Notes under the pieces: generated by a model | Database searches by the model: none | Told to the model about the DNA's origin: nothing | Seen by the model: only the letters and a program-made list of their open reading frames with translations | Translations under genes and position numbers: made by a program | In this document: positions 15,196 through 22,989 of the stretch, one piece after another | How positions within the stretch are numbered: the stretch's first letter is position 1 | Layout of the letters: each line of letters opens with the position of its first letter | Origin: Apopatosoma sp963618495 | GTDB lineage: Bacteria > Bacillota > Clostridia > Oscillospirales > CAG-272 | DNA length: 55,817 nt | Reading direction: 5' to 3' | NCBI GenBank assembly: GCA_963618495.1 | Contig: CAVESF010000012.1 | Coordinates: forward strand, 1-55,817

Positions 15196-17487
15196 TTGCT
15201 TTCACTCAATAAATTTTCACAGAACGCCATCGGTTTCCTGCGCGAAAAGGGCGTTGATACCGATGCAATACTCGTTGCCCTCGGGACAGACCGCTCATGC
15301 GACGGTATGCCCCGCGAGGCTTTTGCTTTCCTCTTTGAGGACAGGCTCGAGATTCTCGAGGGAATCACGGCGATAACTCCCGCGAATCCCGCGGCAAAAG
15401 GTCACCACGCGCTCGTCTCAAATTTCCGCGAAACACGCTATGAGGTATTCCCTCTCGCGGATATTTCCGAACTGGGTGTCGATACATTTATCTCGGGCGT
15501 CCGCCTCTCGGCAAGAACGGCAGGCGGAGGAAACGCCACGCTGATAGTCTCCTCAAATCTCTCCAAAGACAACGTCTATGATATGAAAAAGGCGATAGAA
15601 GAGCTGAAAAAGCACGGCAATCTCGAGCACTTCAAGGTAAAGGAAAAAGACAACTGCTGTCCGAAATGCGGTACGATATATCCCGATCCGAACAGAAAAA
15701 TCTGCCCGAAATGCATGGAAAAGCGCAAGCTTATCTTCCGCATGGGCATATTCTTCAAGCGTTATAAATGGAAGATAACCGTCGTCGTGCTTCTCATGGC
15801 GCTGATGGCTGTGCTCGGCGTCGCTTCCACATACATAGGCTCCGCGTTTTTCTACGATAATGTACTCGATAAGTCCACCGGCAGCTCGTATTACGGCAAG
15901 GTCGGACTTGTCATCTCGCTTATCGTGATATCGCGTATAGTTTCCGTGCTTTTCGATATCGGAAATCAGGCTATCATGTCAATTGTCGGCGCGGATATAG
16001 TTTATGACCTGCGAAAGACAATTTTCGGCGCGATAGAGCGCCTCTCGCTCTCGTTCTTTACAAACAGGCAGACGGGCGGACTCATGACGCAGGTAAACAG
16101 CGACGCAAATTCCATGAACTGGTTTTTCACTGACGGACTGCCGTGGGTGCTCGTAAACGGAATACAGATAATTGCGATAATCGTGATAATGTTCATGACA
16201 AACGTATCGCTTTCCGTCTGCGCGCTCTTCCTCATACCCGTATTCATCGTGTGCCTGAAGCGCATTTTCGATACGGACGAAAAGCTTTATAACAAACGCT
16301 ACTCCAGCTCGAAAAGCCTGAGTTCCATGCTTGCGGATGTAATAACGGGCTTCCGCCTCGTGAAGGCATTTTCAAAGGAAAAAGACGAGATAAAACGCTT
16401 TGACTCGAGAAACAGCCGCCTCGCGGAAAACACACGCAAGGCAAATATCTACGGGACAATAGTATATCCCTGCGTTTATTCCCTGCTGACGATATGCACA
16501 TATCTCGTATGGGGCGTCGGCGGCTGGATGGTAATACAGGGCAAAATGACATACGGTACGCTTGCCCTTTTTATTTCATACACGGGCATGGTGCATAATC
16601 CGCTCGACGGCATGGTGGATATCATCGGCTTCACTTCGGAATTTACAAACGCCGCTTCCCGTCTCTTTGAGATAATGGATGCGGAGCCGGAGGTTCGCGA
16701 GAGCGAGCATCCCGTGCATCTTGAAAATCTGCGCGGCGATGTCGCTTTCAAAAATGTCGTTTTCTCATATGAGAAAAACCGCAGAATAATCGACGGCGTT
16801 TCTTTCGATATTCCGGCGGGCAAGACGCTCGGCATAGTCGGGCATACGGGCGCGGGCAAATCCACGCTTGCAAATCTGCTCGTGCGTCTCTATGACCCCG
16901 AGGAGGGCGAAGTCACCATAGACGGCATCAATATAAAAGATATTGCTTTCGCCGACCTGCGCAAAAATATCGCCATAGTTTCGCAGGAAACCTATCTTTT
17001 CATCGGCACGATATACGATAATATCAAGTATGCCAAGCCCGATGCCACCCATGAGGAGGTCATCCGCGCGGCAAAAATGTCGGGCGCGCATGATTTCATC
17101 ATGAAGCTTCCCGAGGCATACAGCACCGTCATCGGCGAGGGAGAGAAAAATCTCTCGGGCGGCGAGCGCCAGAGAGTTTCCATAGCGCGCGCCATACTTC
17201 AGGACCCGAAAATTCTCATTCTCGACGAAGCCACGGCGGCGATGGACACGCAGACAGAGCGCCTTATCCAGAATTCGCTCGACGCGCTCACAAAGGATAA
17301 AACCACCGTCATCATCGCGCACAGGCTCTCTACCCTGCGCGGCGCAGATAAGCTGATAGTGATAGAGGACGGCAAAATGCCCGAATCAGGAACGCACAAT
17401 GAGCTTCTCGCCAAAAAGGACGGCATCTACAACAAACTTTACAGACTCCAGCTCGAAGCGCTGAAAAACATCGGCGTCGACGGCTGA
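15196..17487 (+). CDS. ABC exporter with N-terminal accessory domain and zinc ribbon (first of a pair)
   Basis: 763-residue fused permease-ATPase half transporter. Residues 1-150 form a non-transporter domain that by pattern (AFAFLFEDRLEILEG, TLIVSSNLSKDNV) may be a PH-like or DUF1854-like module. A CxxC pair zinc ribbon follows (CPKCG and CPKC, about 155-173), then six membrane spans from about 194. The ATPase has Walker A GHTGAGKST (about 548-556), signature LSGGERQ (about 653) and Walker B ILILDEA (about 673). The open frame extends to 15103, but TTG 15196 has GGAGG 7 nt upstream and is the better start. It sits 17 bp before the DUF1854 gene; with the exporter at 18092 it probably makes a heterodimer. 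The substrate is unknown. Confidence 0.88.
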   Translation: MLSLNKFSQNAIGFLREKGVDTDAILVALGTDRSCDGMPREAFAFLFEDRLEILEGITAITPANPAAKGHHALVSNFRETRYEVFPLADISELGVDTFISGVRLSARTAGGGNATLIVSSNLSKDNVYDMKKAIEELKKHGNLEHFKVKEKDNCCPKCGTIYPDPNRKICPKCMEKRKLIFRMGIFFKRYKWKITVVVLLMALMAVLGVASTYIGSAFFYDNVLDKSTGSSYYGKVGLVISLIVISRIVSVLFDIGNQAIMSIVGADIVYDLRKTIFGAIERLSLSFFTNRQTGGLMTQVNSDANSMNWFFTDGLPWVLVNGIQIIAIIVIMFMTNVSLSVCALFLIPVFIVCLKRIFDTDEKLYNKRYSSSKSLSSMLADVITGFRLVKAFSKEKDEIKRFDSRNSRLAENTRKANIYGTIVYPCVYSLLTICTYLVWGVGGWMVIQGKMTYGTLALFISYTGMVHNPLDGMVDIIGFTSEFTNAASRLFEIMDAEPEVRESEHPVHLENLRGDVAFKNVVFSYEKNRRIIDGVSFDIPAGKTLGIVGHTGAGKSTLANLLVRLYDPEEGEVTIDGINIKDIAFADLRKNIAIVSQETYLFIGTIYDNIKYAKPDATHEEVIRAAKMSGAHDFIMKLPEAYSTVIGEGEKNLSGGERQRVSIARAILQDPKILILDEATAAMDTQTERLIQNSLDALTKDKTTVIIAHRLSTLRGADKLIVIEDGKMPESGTHNELLAKKDGIYNKLYRLQLEALKNIGVDG

Positions 17488-17504
17488 CAGAAGGAGGGAT
17501 AAAA

Positions 17505-18044
17505 ATGCCGACAGAAATAAAAACAAACGAACTTTCGCTCGAAAATGTAGCCGAGCTTTTCTATCTGAATAAGGATAACGCGCACTTCACGGAAAGCGAT
17601 GGCATCCTCTCGCTCGCGCTTGAAAAGGGCGGCGAAAAAACGGAATATGACAGGGTTTTTCTGCACAGAGCATTTCCTTATGACGAGCCTTTCTCATATA
17701 TTTCAGTGCTCGACCGCGACAATAAGGAAATAGGCATCATAGAGAAAATTTCGGATTTCGACGAGGGGACGCAGGACATTTTCCGCGCGGAACTCGCAAA
17801 GAAATATTTCATTCCGCAGATAACAAAAATTCATTCGATAAAGGAGCGCTTCGGCTTCTCCTACTGGAAGATAGAAAGCGACGCGGGCGCGCTGGAGATA
17901 ACTTTCCGCGATACATACCGCAGCATAGTCCGCCTCTCGCCCACGCATATCTTCCTCACGGATTCAAACGCAAACAGATACGAGATAAAGGATGTCGATG
18001 CGCTCGATAAGAAGAGCCGCCGCATAATAAGCATCTATCTGTAA
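17505..18044 (+). CDS. DUF1854 family protein
   Basis: 179-residue soluble protein. The core GIIEKISDFDEGTQDIFRAE, KYFIPQITKIHSIKERFG and FRDTYRSIVRL is what I recall of DUF1854, a family seen beside ABC exporters and, in some proteobacteria, beside cyanophycin-synthetase-like genes. The molecular role is not known. It lies between two exporter genes, 17 and 47 bp from them, with a GGAGGG SD, so a function with the transporter is very likely. No cyanophycin synthetase-like gene is in this window. Confidence 0.75.
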   Translation: MPTEIKTNELSLENVAELFYLNKDNAHFTESDGILSLALEKGGEKTEYDRVFLHRAFPYDEPFSYISVLDRDNKEIGIIEKISDFDEGTQDIFRAELAKKYFIPQITKIHSIKERFGFSYWKIESDAGALEITFRDTYRSIVRLSPTHIFLTDSNANRYEIKDVDALDKKSRRIISIYL

Positions 18045-18091
18045 GAAAACCTCACACGGAAAGGAGATGATTTTCCTTGGAGGATAATAAA

Positions 18092-20326
18092 ATGCCTGCC
18101 GGACATCCGCCGCACCCGGGTGCCGGCAATATAGAAAAAAGAAACAAGCGCCTTATTTCCCAGCTTCGCAAGCGCGACCCCGATATCGACGGGGATAAGA
18201 TAAAGCTGATAATGGCGACAGACCTGACCTTTGCTTCCGAGCTTAAGCAGGGCTTTGTCGTAATGTATGACGACACGCTTGCCGTCTATAACGAAAACGG
18301 CAAAGAAGAACTGAAGCTCTCCGATATATCGGAGTTCAAATATTCCGCCGATTTCGGTTGCGTCACATTCGAGTGCGTATACAAGGGACACGACAGAATC
18401 CTTGCCCGCAGTACCATGGCAAAGCTTCATGAGCTCTCAGTCATCGCAAAGCAGATGAACCGCCATATAAGCGGCAAGAAAATATCCATGCGCGATGAAA
18501 AGGATATCGAGAGCGTCTGCCCGAAATGCGGGCGTCCCTATACAAACCGCTCCAAGATATGCTCGCACTGCACCGACACAAAGGGCAATGTCAGACGTCT
18601 TATAAAGGTGGCGGCATCCGAAAAATACAAAATTCTGCTCTCCACGTTCATGATACTGGCGACAGCGGGACTCAGTGTTCTCATACCGCGGCTCAACGCC
18701 GTAATGGTCGATGACTATATCAAATCGCCGAATCCCACGGCGATAACATGGCAGTCCTTTGCGCTTGTCGTGCTCGGGCTTTTCCTTGCAAATCAGGTGG
18801 CAAGACTCTGCCGCATGATTCGCGGCGTCACAAATGCCTATGCGGGCACCAATATATCAAAGCGCCTGCGTACTCTCGTTTTCGACAAGATAACCTCGCT
18901 CTCCTACGGCAAAATTTCAAAGAAGCAGACGGGCGAGCTGATGGAGCGCGTCAACAGCGACACGCGCGAGATTCAGAATCAGCTGACCGGCATGATACCG
19001 GAGCTTATCTATCAGCTGACGATAATGATATGGGTCTCCGTGATAATCTTCCGTTTTGACTGGAAGCTCGGACTGCTCATATTCCTGCCATTCCCATTTG
19101 TTTTCGTCGGGTTCTATTCTTTCTGGAATTTCACCCGCAGAAATTACCACAAGCAGTGGACAAAGGCATCGAATACGAGCACCATACTGCACGATATTTT
19201 CAATGGTATCCGCGTGGTAAAGAGCTTCGGCATGGAGAGAAGCGAGGCTAAACGCTATGATGCAAGTGCGGACGAGCTCCGCAAAATCTCGATAAAAAAC
19301 GATGTTTTCTTCTCGATAATCTCCCCTGTACTCAATTTTGCCATGGGTATAGGCGAATTTTTCCTGCTCTACTATGCGGGAAATAAGATTCTCTCTGGCG
19401 AGATGACACTCGGCACGATGATGCAGTTTTCCTCGTATATCACGATAATCTATGCCCGTATGCGCTGGTTTACGAATATACCGCGCCGCCTCGTCTCGTT
19501 CATGACCTCGGTTTCCAAAGTGTTTGAACTTCTCGACGAAGCAAGCGATATCACCGACGGTGAAAAGAGCGGACACGGCGAGATAGAGGGCAATATCTCA
19601 TTTGAGAATGTTTCATTCGGCTATGAGGACTCCGCGGACGTCCTGCGCAATATCAGCCTCGAGATACACAAGGGCGATATGATAGGCATCGTCGGCAAGA
19701 GCGGCGCGGGTAAATCCACTCTGATAAACCTGCTCATGCGCCTCTACGATGTCGATGACGGCTCAATAAAGATAGACGGCACGGATATACGCGATATGTC
19801 GCAGGAGACACTGCGCCGCAATATCGGCGTCGTGCTTCAGGAAAATTATCTTTTCCACGGCACCGTCTTTGACAATATCGCATATGCCAAGCCCGACGCC
19901 ACCCATGAAGAAGTCATCGCGGCGGCAAAGGTCTCGGGCGCGCATCAGTTTATAATGAAGTTGCCCGACGGATATAATACATATATCGGCGAGCGCGGAC
20001 AGACGCTCTCCGGCGGTGAAAAACAGCGCATTTCCATTGCCCGCGCGATGCTGCACAATCCAAAAATTCTCATTCTCGATGAAGCTACAGCCTCTCTCGA
20101 CACAGAAACGGAAAAAAATATTCAGGATGCTCTTCAGAAACTCACCGAATGCCGCACCACAATCGCCATAGCGCACAGGCTCTCTACCCTGCGAAACGCG
20201 ACAAAGCTCGTTGTGTTGGACAAGGGTAAGATTGCCGAAATCGGCACACATAACGAACTGCTCGAAAAGAAGGGCATATATTATAATCTCGTAATGGCTC
20301 AGCGCCAGATGTCCAAAATGAGCTGA
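18092..20326 (+). CDS. ABC exporter with N-terminal accessory domain and zinc ribbon (second of a pair)
   Basis: 744-residue fused permease-ATPase. The His/Pro/Gly-rich start (PAGHPPHPGAG) leads to a domain with QGFVVMYDDTLAVYNENG that again looks PH-like. A zinc ribbon (CPKCG and CSHC, about 143-160) precedes the membrane domain. ATPase: Walker A GKSGAGKST (about 535-543), LSGGEKQR (about 639), Walker B ILILDEA (about 659). Two starts are possible: TTG 18077 behind AAGGAG, or ATG 18092 with GGAGG at 8 nt; I prefer the latter. Followed 11 bp later by endonuclease IV. Confidence 0.88.
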   Translation: MPAGHPPHPGAGNIEKRNKRLISQLRKRDPDIDGDKIKLIMATDLTFASELKQGFVVMYDDTLAVYNENGKEELKLSDISEFKYSADFGCVTFECVYKGHDRILARSTMAKLHELSVIAKQMNRHISGKKISMRDEKDIESVCPKCGRPYTNRSKICSHCTDTKGNVRRLIKVAASEKYKILLSTFMILATAGLSVLIPRLNAVMVDDYIKSPNPTAITWQSFALVVLGLFLANQVARLCRMIRGVTNAYAGTNISKRLRTLVFDKITSLSYGKISKKQTGELMERVNSDTREIQNQLTGMIPELIYQLTIMIWVSVIIFRFDWKLGLLIFLPFPFVFVGFYSFWNFTRRNYHKQWTKASNTSTILHDIFNGIRVVKSFGMERSEAKRYDASADELRKISIKNDVFFSIISPVLNFAMGIGEFFLLYYAGNKILSGEMTLGTMMQFSSYITIIYARMRWFTNIPRRLVSFMTSVSKVFELLDEASDITDGEKSGHGEIEGNISFENVSFGYEDSADVLRNISLEIHKGDMIGIVGKSGAGKSTLINLLMRLYDVDDGSIKIDGTDIRDMSQETLRRNIGVVLQENYLFHGTVFDNIAYAKPDATHEEVIAAAKVSGAHQFIMKLPDGYNTYIGERGQTLSGGEKQRISIARAMLHNPKILILDEATASLDTETEKNIQDALQKLTECRTTIAIAHRLSTLRNATKLVVLDKGKIAEIGTHNELLEKKGIYYNLVMAQRQMSKMS

Positions 20327-20337
20327 AAGGAAAATTT

Positions 20338-21174
20338 ATGCTGAGAATAGGTTGCCATCTTTCTTCCTCGGCGGGCTATCTCGAAATGGGAAAAACCGCC
20401 GCAAAAATAGGCGCAGGCACATTTGCTTTCTTCACGCGCAATCCGAGAGGAGGCGCGGCGAAAGCTATAGACGAGGGCGACATCGCGGCTTTTCTTGCCT
20501 TTGCAGAAGAGCACGATATAAAAAATCTCGTCGCCCACGCGCCATATACGCTCAATCCATGTTCTTCTACGGAGGCAACGCGTATTTTCGCCGAAAACAC
20601 TATGCGCGACGACCTGAAAAGAATGGAATATACCCCCGGAAACTACTATAATTTCCATCCCGGCTCCCATACTGGGCAAGGGACGGAAACGGGTATCGCG
20701 CAGATTTCCGATATGCTGAACAGGATTCTCACCGACACCCAGACAACTACCGTCCTGCTCGAAACTATGGCGGGCAAAGGCTCGGAAGTCGGCGGGCGTT
20801 TTGATGAGCTGCGCGAGATAATCGACCGCGTGGAAAAAAGTGAAAAGCTCGGCGTTTGCCTCGATACATGCCACATCTATGACGGCGGCTATGATATCGT
20901 CGGCAATCCCGACGGCGTGCTCGCGGAATTTGACCGCGTGATAGGACTCTCCCGCCTGAAAGCCATCCATCTCAACGACAGCATCTACGGCTTCCTCTCC
21001 CATAAGGACAGGCATGCCAAGATAGGCGAGGGCAAGATAGGAACAGAAGCACTGGCAAGAATCATCAATCATCCCGCCCTGCAGGGACTTCCGTTTATAC
21101 TCGAAACGCCGAATGAGCTTGACGGCTATGCCGCCGAGATTTCGCTTTTAAAAAGTCTCTACACGGGAAAATAA
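20338..21174 (+). CDS. nfo: Endonuclease IV (AP endonuclease)
   Basis: Cleaves abasic sites and 3'-blocked ends in base excision repair. 278-residue TIM barrel with the tri-zinc ligands in NLVAHAPYTLN, NFHPGSHTGQG, LLETMAGKG, GVCLDTCHIYDGGYD, IHLNDSIYGFLSHKDRHAKIGEG and FILETP. Length is normal. It overlaps no gene and has AAAGG just before ATG 20338; probably cotranscribed with the exporters, though no functional link is evident. Confidence 0.95.
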   Translation: MLRIGCHLSSSAGYLEMGKTAAKIGAGTFAFFTRNPRGGAAKAIDEGDIAAFLAFAEEHDIKNLVAHAPYTLNPCSSTEATRIFAENTMRDDLKRMEYTPGNYYNFHPGSHTGQGTETGIAQISDMLNRILTDTQTTTVLLETMAGKGSEVGGRFDELREIIDRVEKSEKLGVCLDTCHIYDGGYDIVGNPDGVLAEFDRVIGLSRLKAIHLNDSIYGFLSHKDRHAKIGEGKIGTEALARIINHPALQGLPFILETPNELDGYAAEISLLKSLYTGK

Positions 21175-21203
21175 TTTACAAAGCGGACACGACACAGTTA
21201 TAT
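21175..21203 (+). promoter_or_regulatory. Possible promoter of the ECF sigma factor gene
   Basis: TTTACA (21175-21180), 17 nt, TTATAT (21198-21203). A separate TATAAT lies at 21212-21217 without a good -35. No obvious ECF-type autoregulatory GGAAC motif is seen. Confidence 0.3.
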
Positions 21204-21245
21204 TTACGGTTTATAATGAAAAAAAGCGGGAAAGGAGAGCAACAC

Positions 21246-21743
21246 ATGAACGATTTTGAAAAGCTTTATAAAGAATATTATCCGCGCGTGTACTCTTTTC
21301 TCTATAAAATCTGCCGTAATCACGATCTCTGCGAGGAAATGACGCAGGAAACATTCTTTCAGGCGTATCTTTCATTCCATAGATTCAGGGAAAACAGCAG
21401 TATTTTCACCTATCTCGCCGCGATAGCAAAAAATGTATATTTCAAATATCTGCGCAAGAGCAAGGTGGAAACAGTCGATATCGACCTGCTTGTAACAAGC
21501 GATGACGATTCCGCCGCACAGCCCTATGAAATGCTGGAAAAGAAACTCACCGCGGAAAAGGTAAACCGTTTTATAAAAGAACTGCCGAAAAACTACAAGG
21601 ATGTAGTCTTTCTGCGCATATATGCAGACCTGCCCTTCTCGGAAATCGCCGCAAACCTCGGCATATCCGAAAATTCGGCAAAGGTGATATTTTACAGAGC
21701 AAAAAAAATTTTAAAGGAGGCTATAAAAAATGATACCATGTGA
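21246..21743 (+). CDS. ECF-type RNA polymerase sigma factor
   Basis: 165 residues with sigma-2 (FEKLYKEYYPRVYSFLYKIC, CEEMTQETFFQAYLSF) and sigma-4 (ELPKNYKDVVFLRIYADLPF, SEIAANLGISENSAKVIFYR). It would redirect RNA polymerase upon release from the anti-sigma encoded next, which it overlaps by 14 nt. ATG 21246 is preferred over ATG 21216 because AAAGGAG lies just upstream of it. The regulon is unknown. Confidence 0.92.
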   Translation: MNDFEKLYKEYYPRVYSFLYKICRNHDLCEEMTQETFFQAYLSFHRFRENSSIFTYLAAIAKNVYFKYLRKSKVETVDIDLLVTSDDDSAAQPYEMLEKKLTAEKVNRFIKELPKNYKDVVFLRIYADLPFSEIAANLGISENSAKVIFYRAKKILKEAIKNDTM

Positions 21744-22044
21744 AGTAATGCACGACCTTATCCTGCTCTACGACGAAAAATCGCTCTCTAATGCGGGAAT
21801 GAAATTTGTGGCGGAGCATCTCAAGGAATGCCCCGAATGCAGAAAATACTTAAAGAGCATCCGCACAAGCAAGGCAAAGCAGGACAGGGTTTCCGAAGTC
21901 TGCGAGCAGGCGGCGAATACTATCGGTCAGTATAATGCTCTCATGCGCAGAATCCGCATAAAGCGCGCCATCATGGCTTGCGCCATAGGCACTCTGCTTG
22001 CCGCTTCCATACTTAAAAATGTATATGATGAGATGAAAAAATAA
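21730..22044 (+). CDS. Membrane-anchored zinc-finger anti-sigma factor
   Basis: 104 residues. CEVMHDLILLYDE and HLKECPECRKYLKS form a zf-HC2-like module with the HxxxCxxC signature at about residues 34-41. One membrane span near the C-terminus (IMACAIGTLLAASILKNVY, about 79-97) ends in a very short tail, so little or nothing is exposed outside. That argues for signal entry through the membrane or redox at the zinc site rather than a large outer sensor domain. Overlap with the sigma gene implies stoichiometric coupling. Confidence 0.85.
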   Translation: MIPCEVMHDLILLYDEKSLSNAGMKFVAEHLKECPECRKYLKSIRTSKAKQDRVSEVCEQAANTIGQYNALMRRIRIKRAIMACAIGTLLAASILKNVYDEMKK

Positions 22045-22066
22045 GTTTTATTCCTTTTTGTATGAA

Positions 22067-22096
22067 AAAGCCTCCCTCTTTTTTGCGGGAGGCTTT
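22067..22096 (+). terminator. Terminator after the anti-sigma gene
   Basis: AAAGCCTCCC (22067-22076) pairs with GGGAGGCTTT (22087-22096), 10 bp, followed by CTTGC. Located 23 nt after the stop. Confidence 0.65.
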
Positions 22097-22118
22097 CTTG
22101 CATGACCGTTAAATACGC

Positions 22119-22152
22119 AAAATAAAAGGCGGCTCTCGTCGCCTTTTATTTT
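22119..22152. terminator. Strong bidirectional terminator
   Basis: A 13-bp stem AAAATAAAAGGCG (22119-22131) with CGCCTTTTATTTT (22140-22152). The plus-strand tail is GTTTTTT. It backs up the preceding terminator and, on the minus strand, ends transcription of the 29-residue peptide gene. Confidence 0.75.
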
Positions 22153-22247
22153 GTTTTTTCCGATATTCCGGATAAACATCCGGCAGACATTTATTTTGCC
22201 ATCGAGGCTTTTCCATGGGAGCTACCATCCCGTAAATTTCGGATACA

Positions 22248-22337
22248 TCAGCCGTTGCAGCAGCAAATAAGAATGCAGGCAATAACGAGAATCCAGATGC
22301 AGTTGTTGTTATCGAAAAGATTGCAAAGACAGTTCAT
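22248..22337 (-). CDS. 29-residue cysteine-rich single-span peptide
   Basis: Small gene with GGAGG 6 nt before ATG 22337 and its own promoter at 22397-22425. The product starts MNCLCNLFDNNNC, continues with one hydrophobic segment (IWILVIACILI) and ends CCCNG; seven of 29 residues are Cys. Similar short proteins ending in a Cys triplet occur, by recollection, in gut Clostridia and are almost always unannotated. Function unknown; membrane insertion with Cys clusters at both faces suggests metal or disulfide chemistry. The rest of 22045-22458 holds the terminators, a CCGGAT/ATCCGG stem at 22168-22183 and the promoter. Confidence 0.65.
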   Translation of the reverse strand: MNCLCNLFDNNNCIWILVIACILICCCNG

Positions 22338-22396
22338 ATATATCCTCCCTTCGCCGCACACGCGGCTATTAGCGGCAATTTTTGCCTACCTGATAT

Positions 22397-22425
22397 ATAT
22401 TATGAGGGAAGAAATTTTGTGTTAA
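22397..22425 (-). promoter_or_regulatory. Promoter of the 29-residue peptide gene
   Basis: On the minus strand TTAACA, 17 nt, TAATAT reads as sigma-A. The same DNA also fits the late mother-cell pattern AC-N16-CATAATATA, so a sporulation sigma (E/K) is an alternative. Confidence 0.5.
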
Positions 22426-22458
22426 TTTTACAGACTTCGCTAAAAAAGCCGTTTATTT

Positions 22459-22965
22459 TCATTTTTTCTTTTTAGCCGTCTTTATTGCGTATCCTATGGC
22501 GAAAATTCCGACCATTGCAATCAAATCAAGATATATTTCAATAAATTTTACGGGCGTTATGAGAAATACATATGTACCCACGGTATTGAAGAAGCCCATG
22601 CCGAGCACGCCGATGAGTTCGCCCGCGCTCTTTACGGAAGCCGTATCGGTAAGCGATCCTATCGCGCATAGTATCGTATACATTATGGTTGTGATAAACG
22701 GAATGATATGCGCGACAAGTATTCCCTGCATAAGCGTTGCCTTTCTGCGCGCAAAGAAAGCGCCGACAAAACCCCAGCATACGAGCGTACCGACAAGCAT
22801 AGCGACGCCGAGCACGGATATTTTTTCGAGCGGACGCACTATCGGTATACCCCAGAGGTATACATCTTTAACAGCAGTTCCGAGTATCAGAATATAGGCT
22901 CCCGAAGCTATTATCGGAAGAAGCGCCATGAGTATCACTATCGGATTTCTGATTAGTTTTTCCAT
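22459..22965 (-). CDS. Five-span integral membrane protein of unknown function
   Basis: 168 residues with about five hydrophobic segments (roughly 9-29, 50-72, 79-103, 119-137, 143-162) and a Lys-rich tail (KTAKKKK). I do not recognise the family. It begins 24 bp after addA on the same strand and is the last gene of the parE-parC-regulator-addA run, so it is probably expressed as a passenger of that operon. Confidence 0.7.
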   Translation of the reverse strand: MEKLIRNPIVILMALLPIIASGAYILILGTAVKDVYLWGIPIVRPLEKISVLGVAMLVGTLVCWGFVGAFFARRKATLMQGILVAHIIPFITTIMYTILCAIGSLTDTASVKSAGELIGVLGMGFFNTVGTYVFLITPVKFIEIYLDLIAMVGIFAIGYAIKTAKKKK

Positions 22966-22989
22966 TTTCGGTAAATTCCTTTCTTTGCT

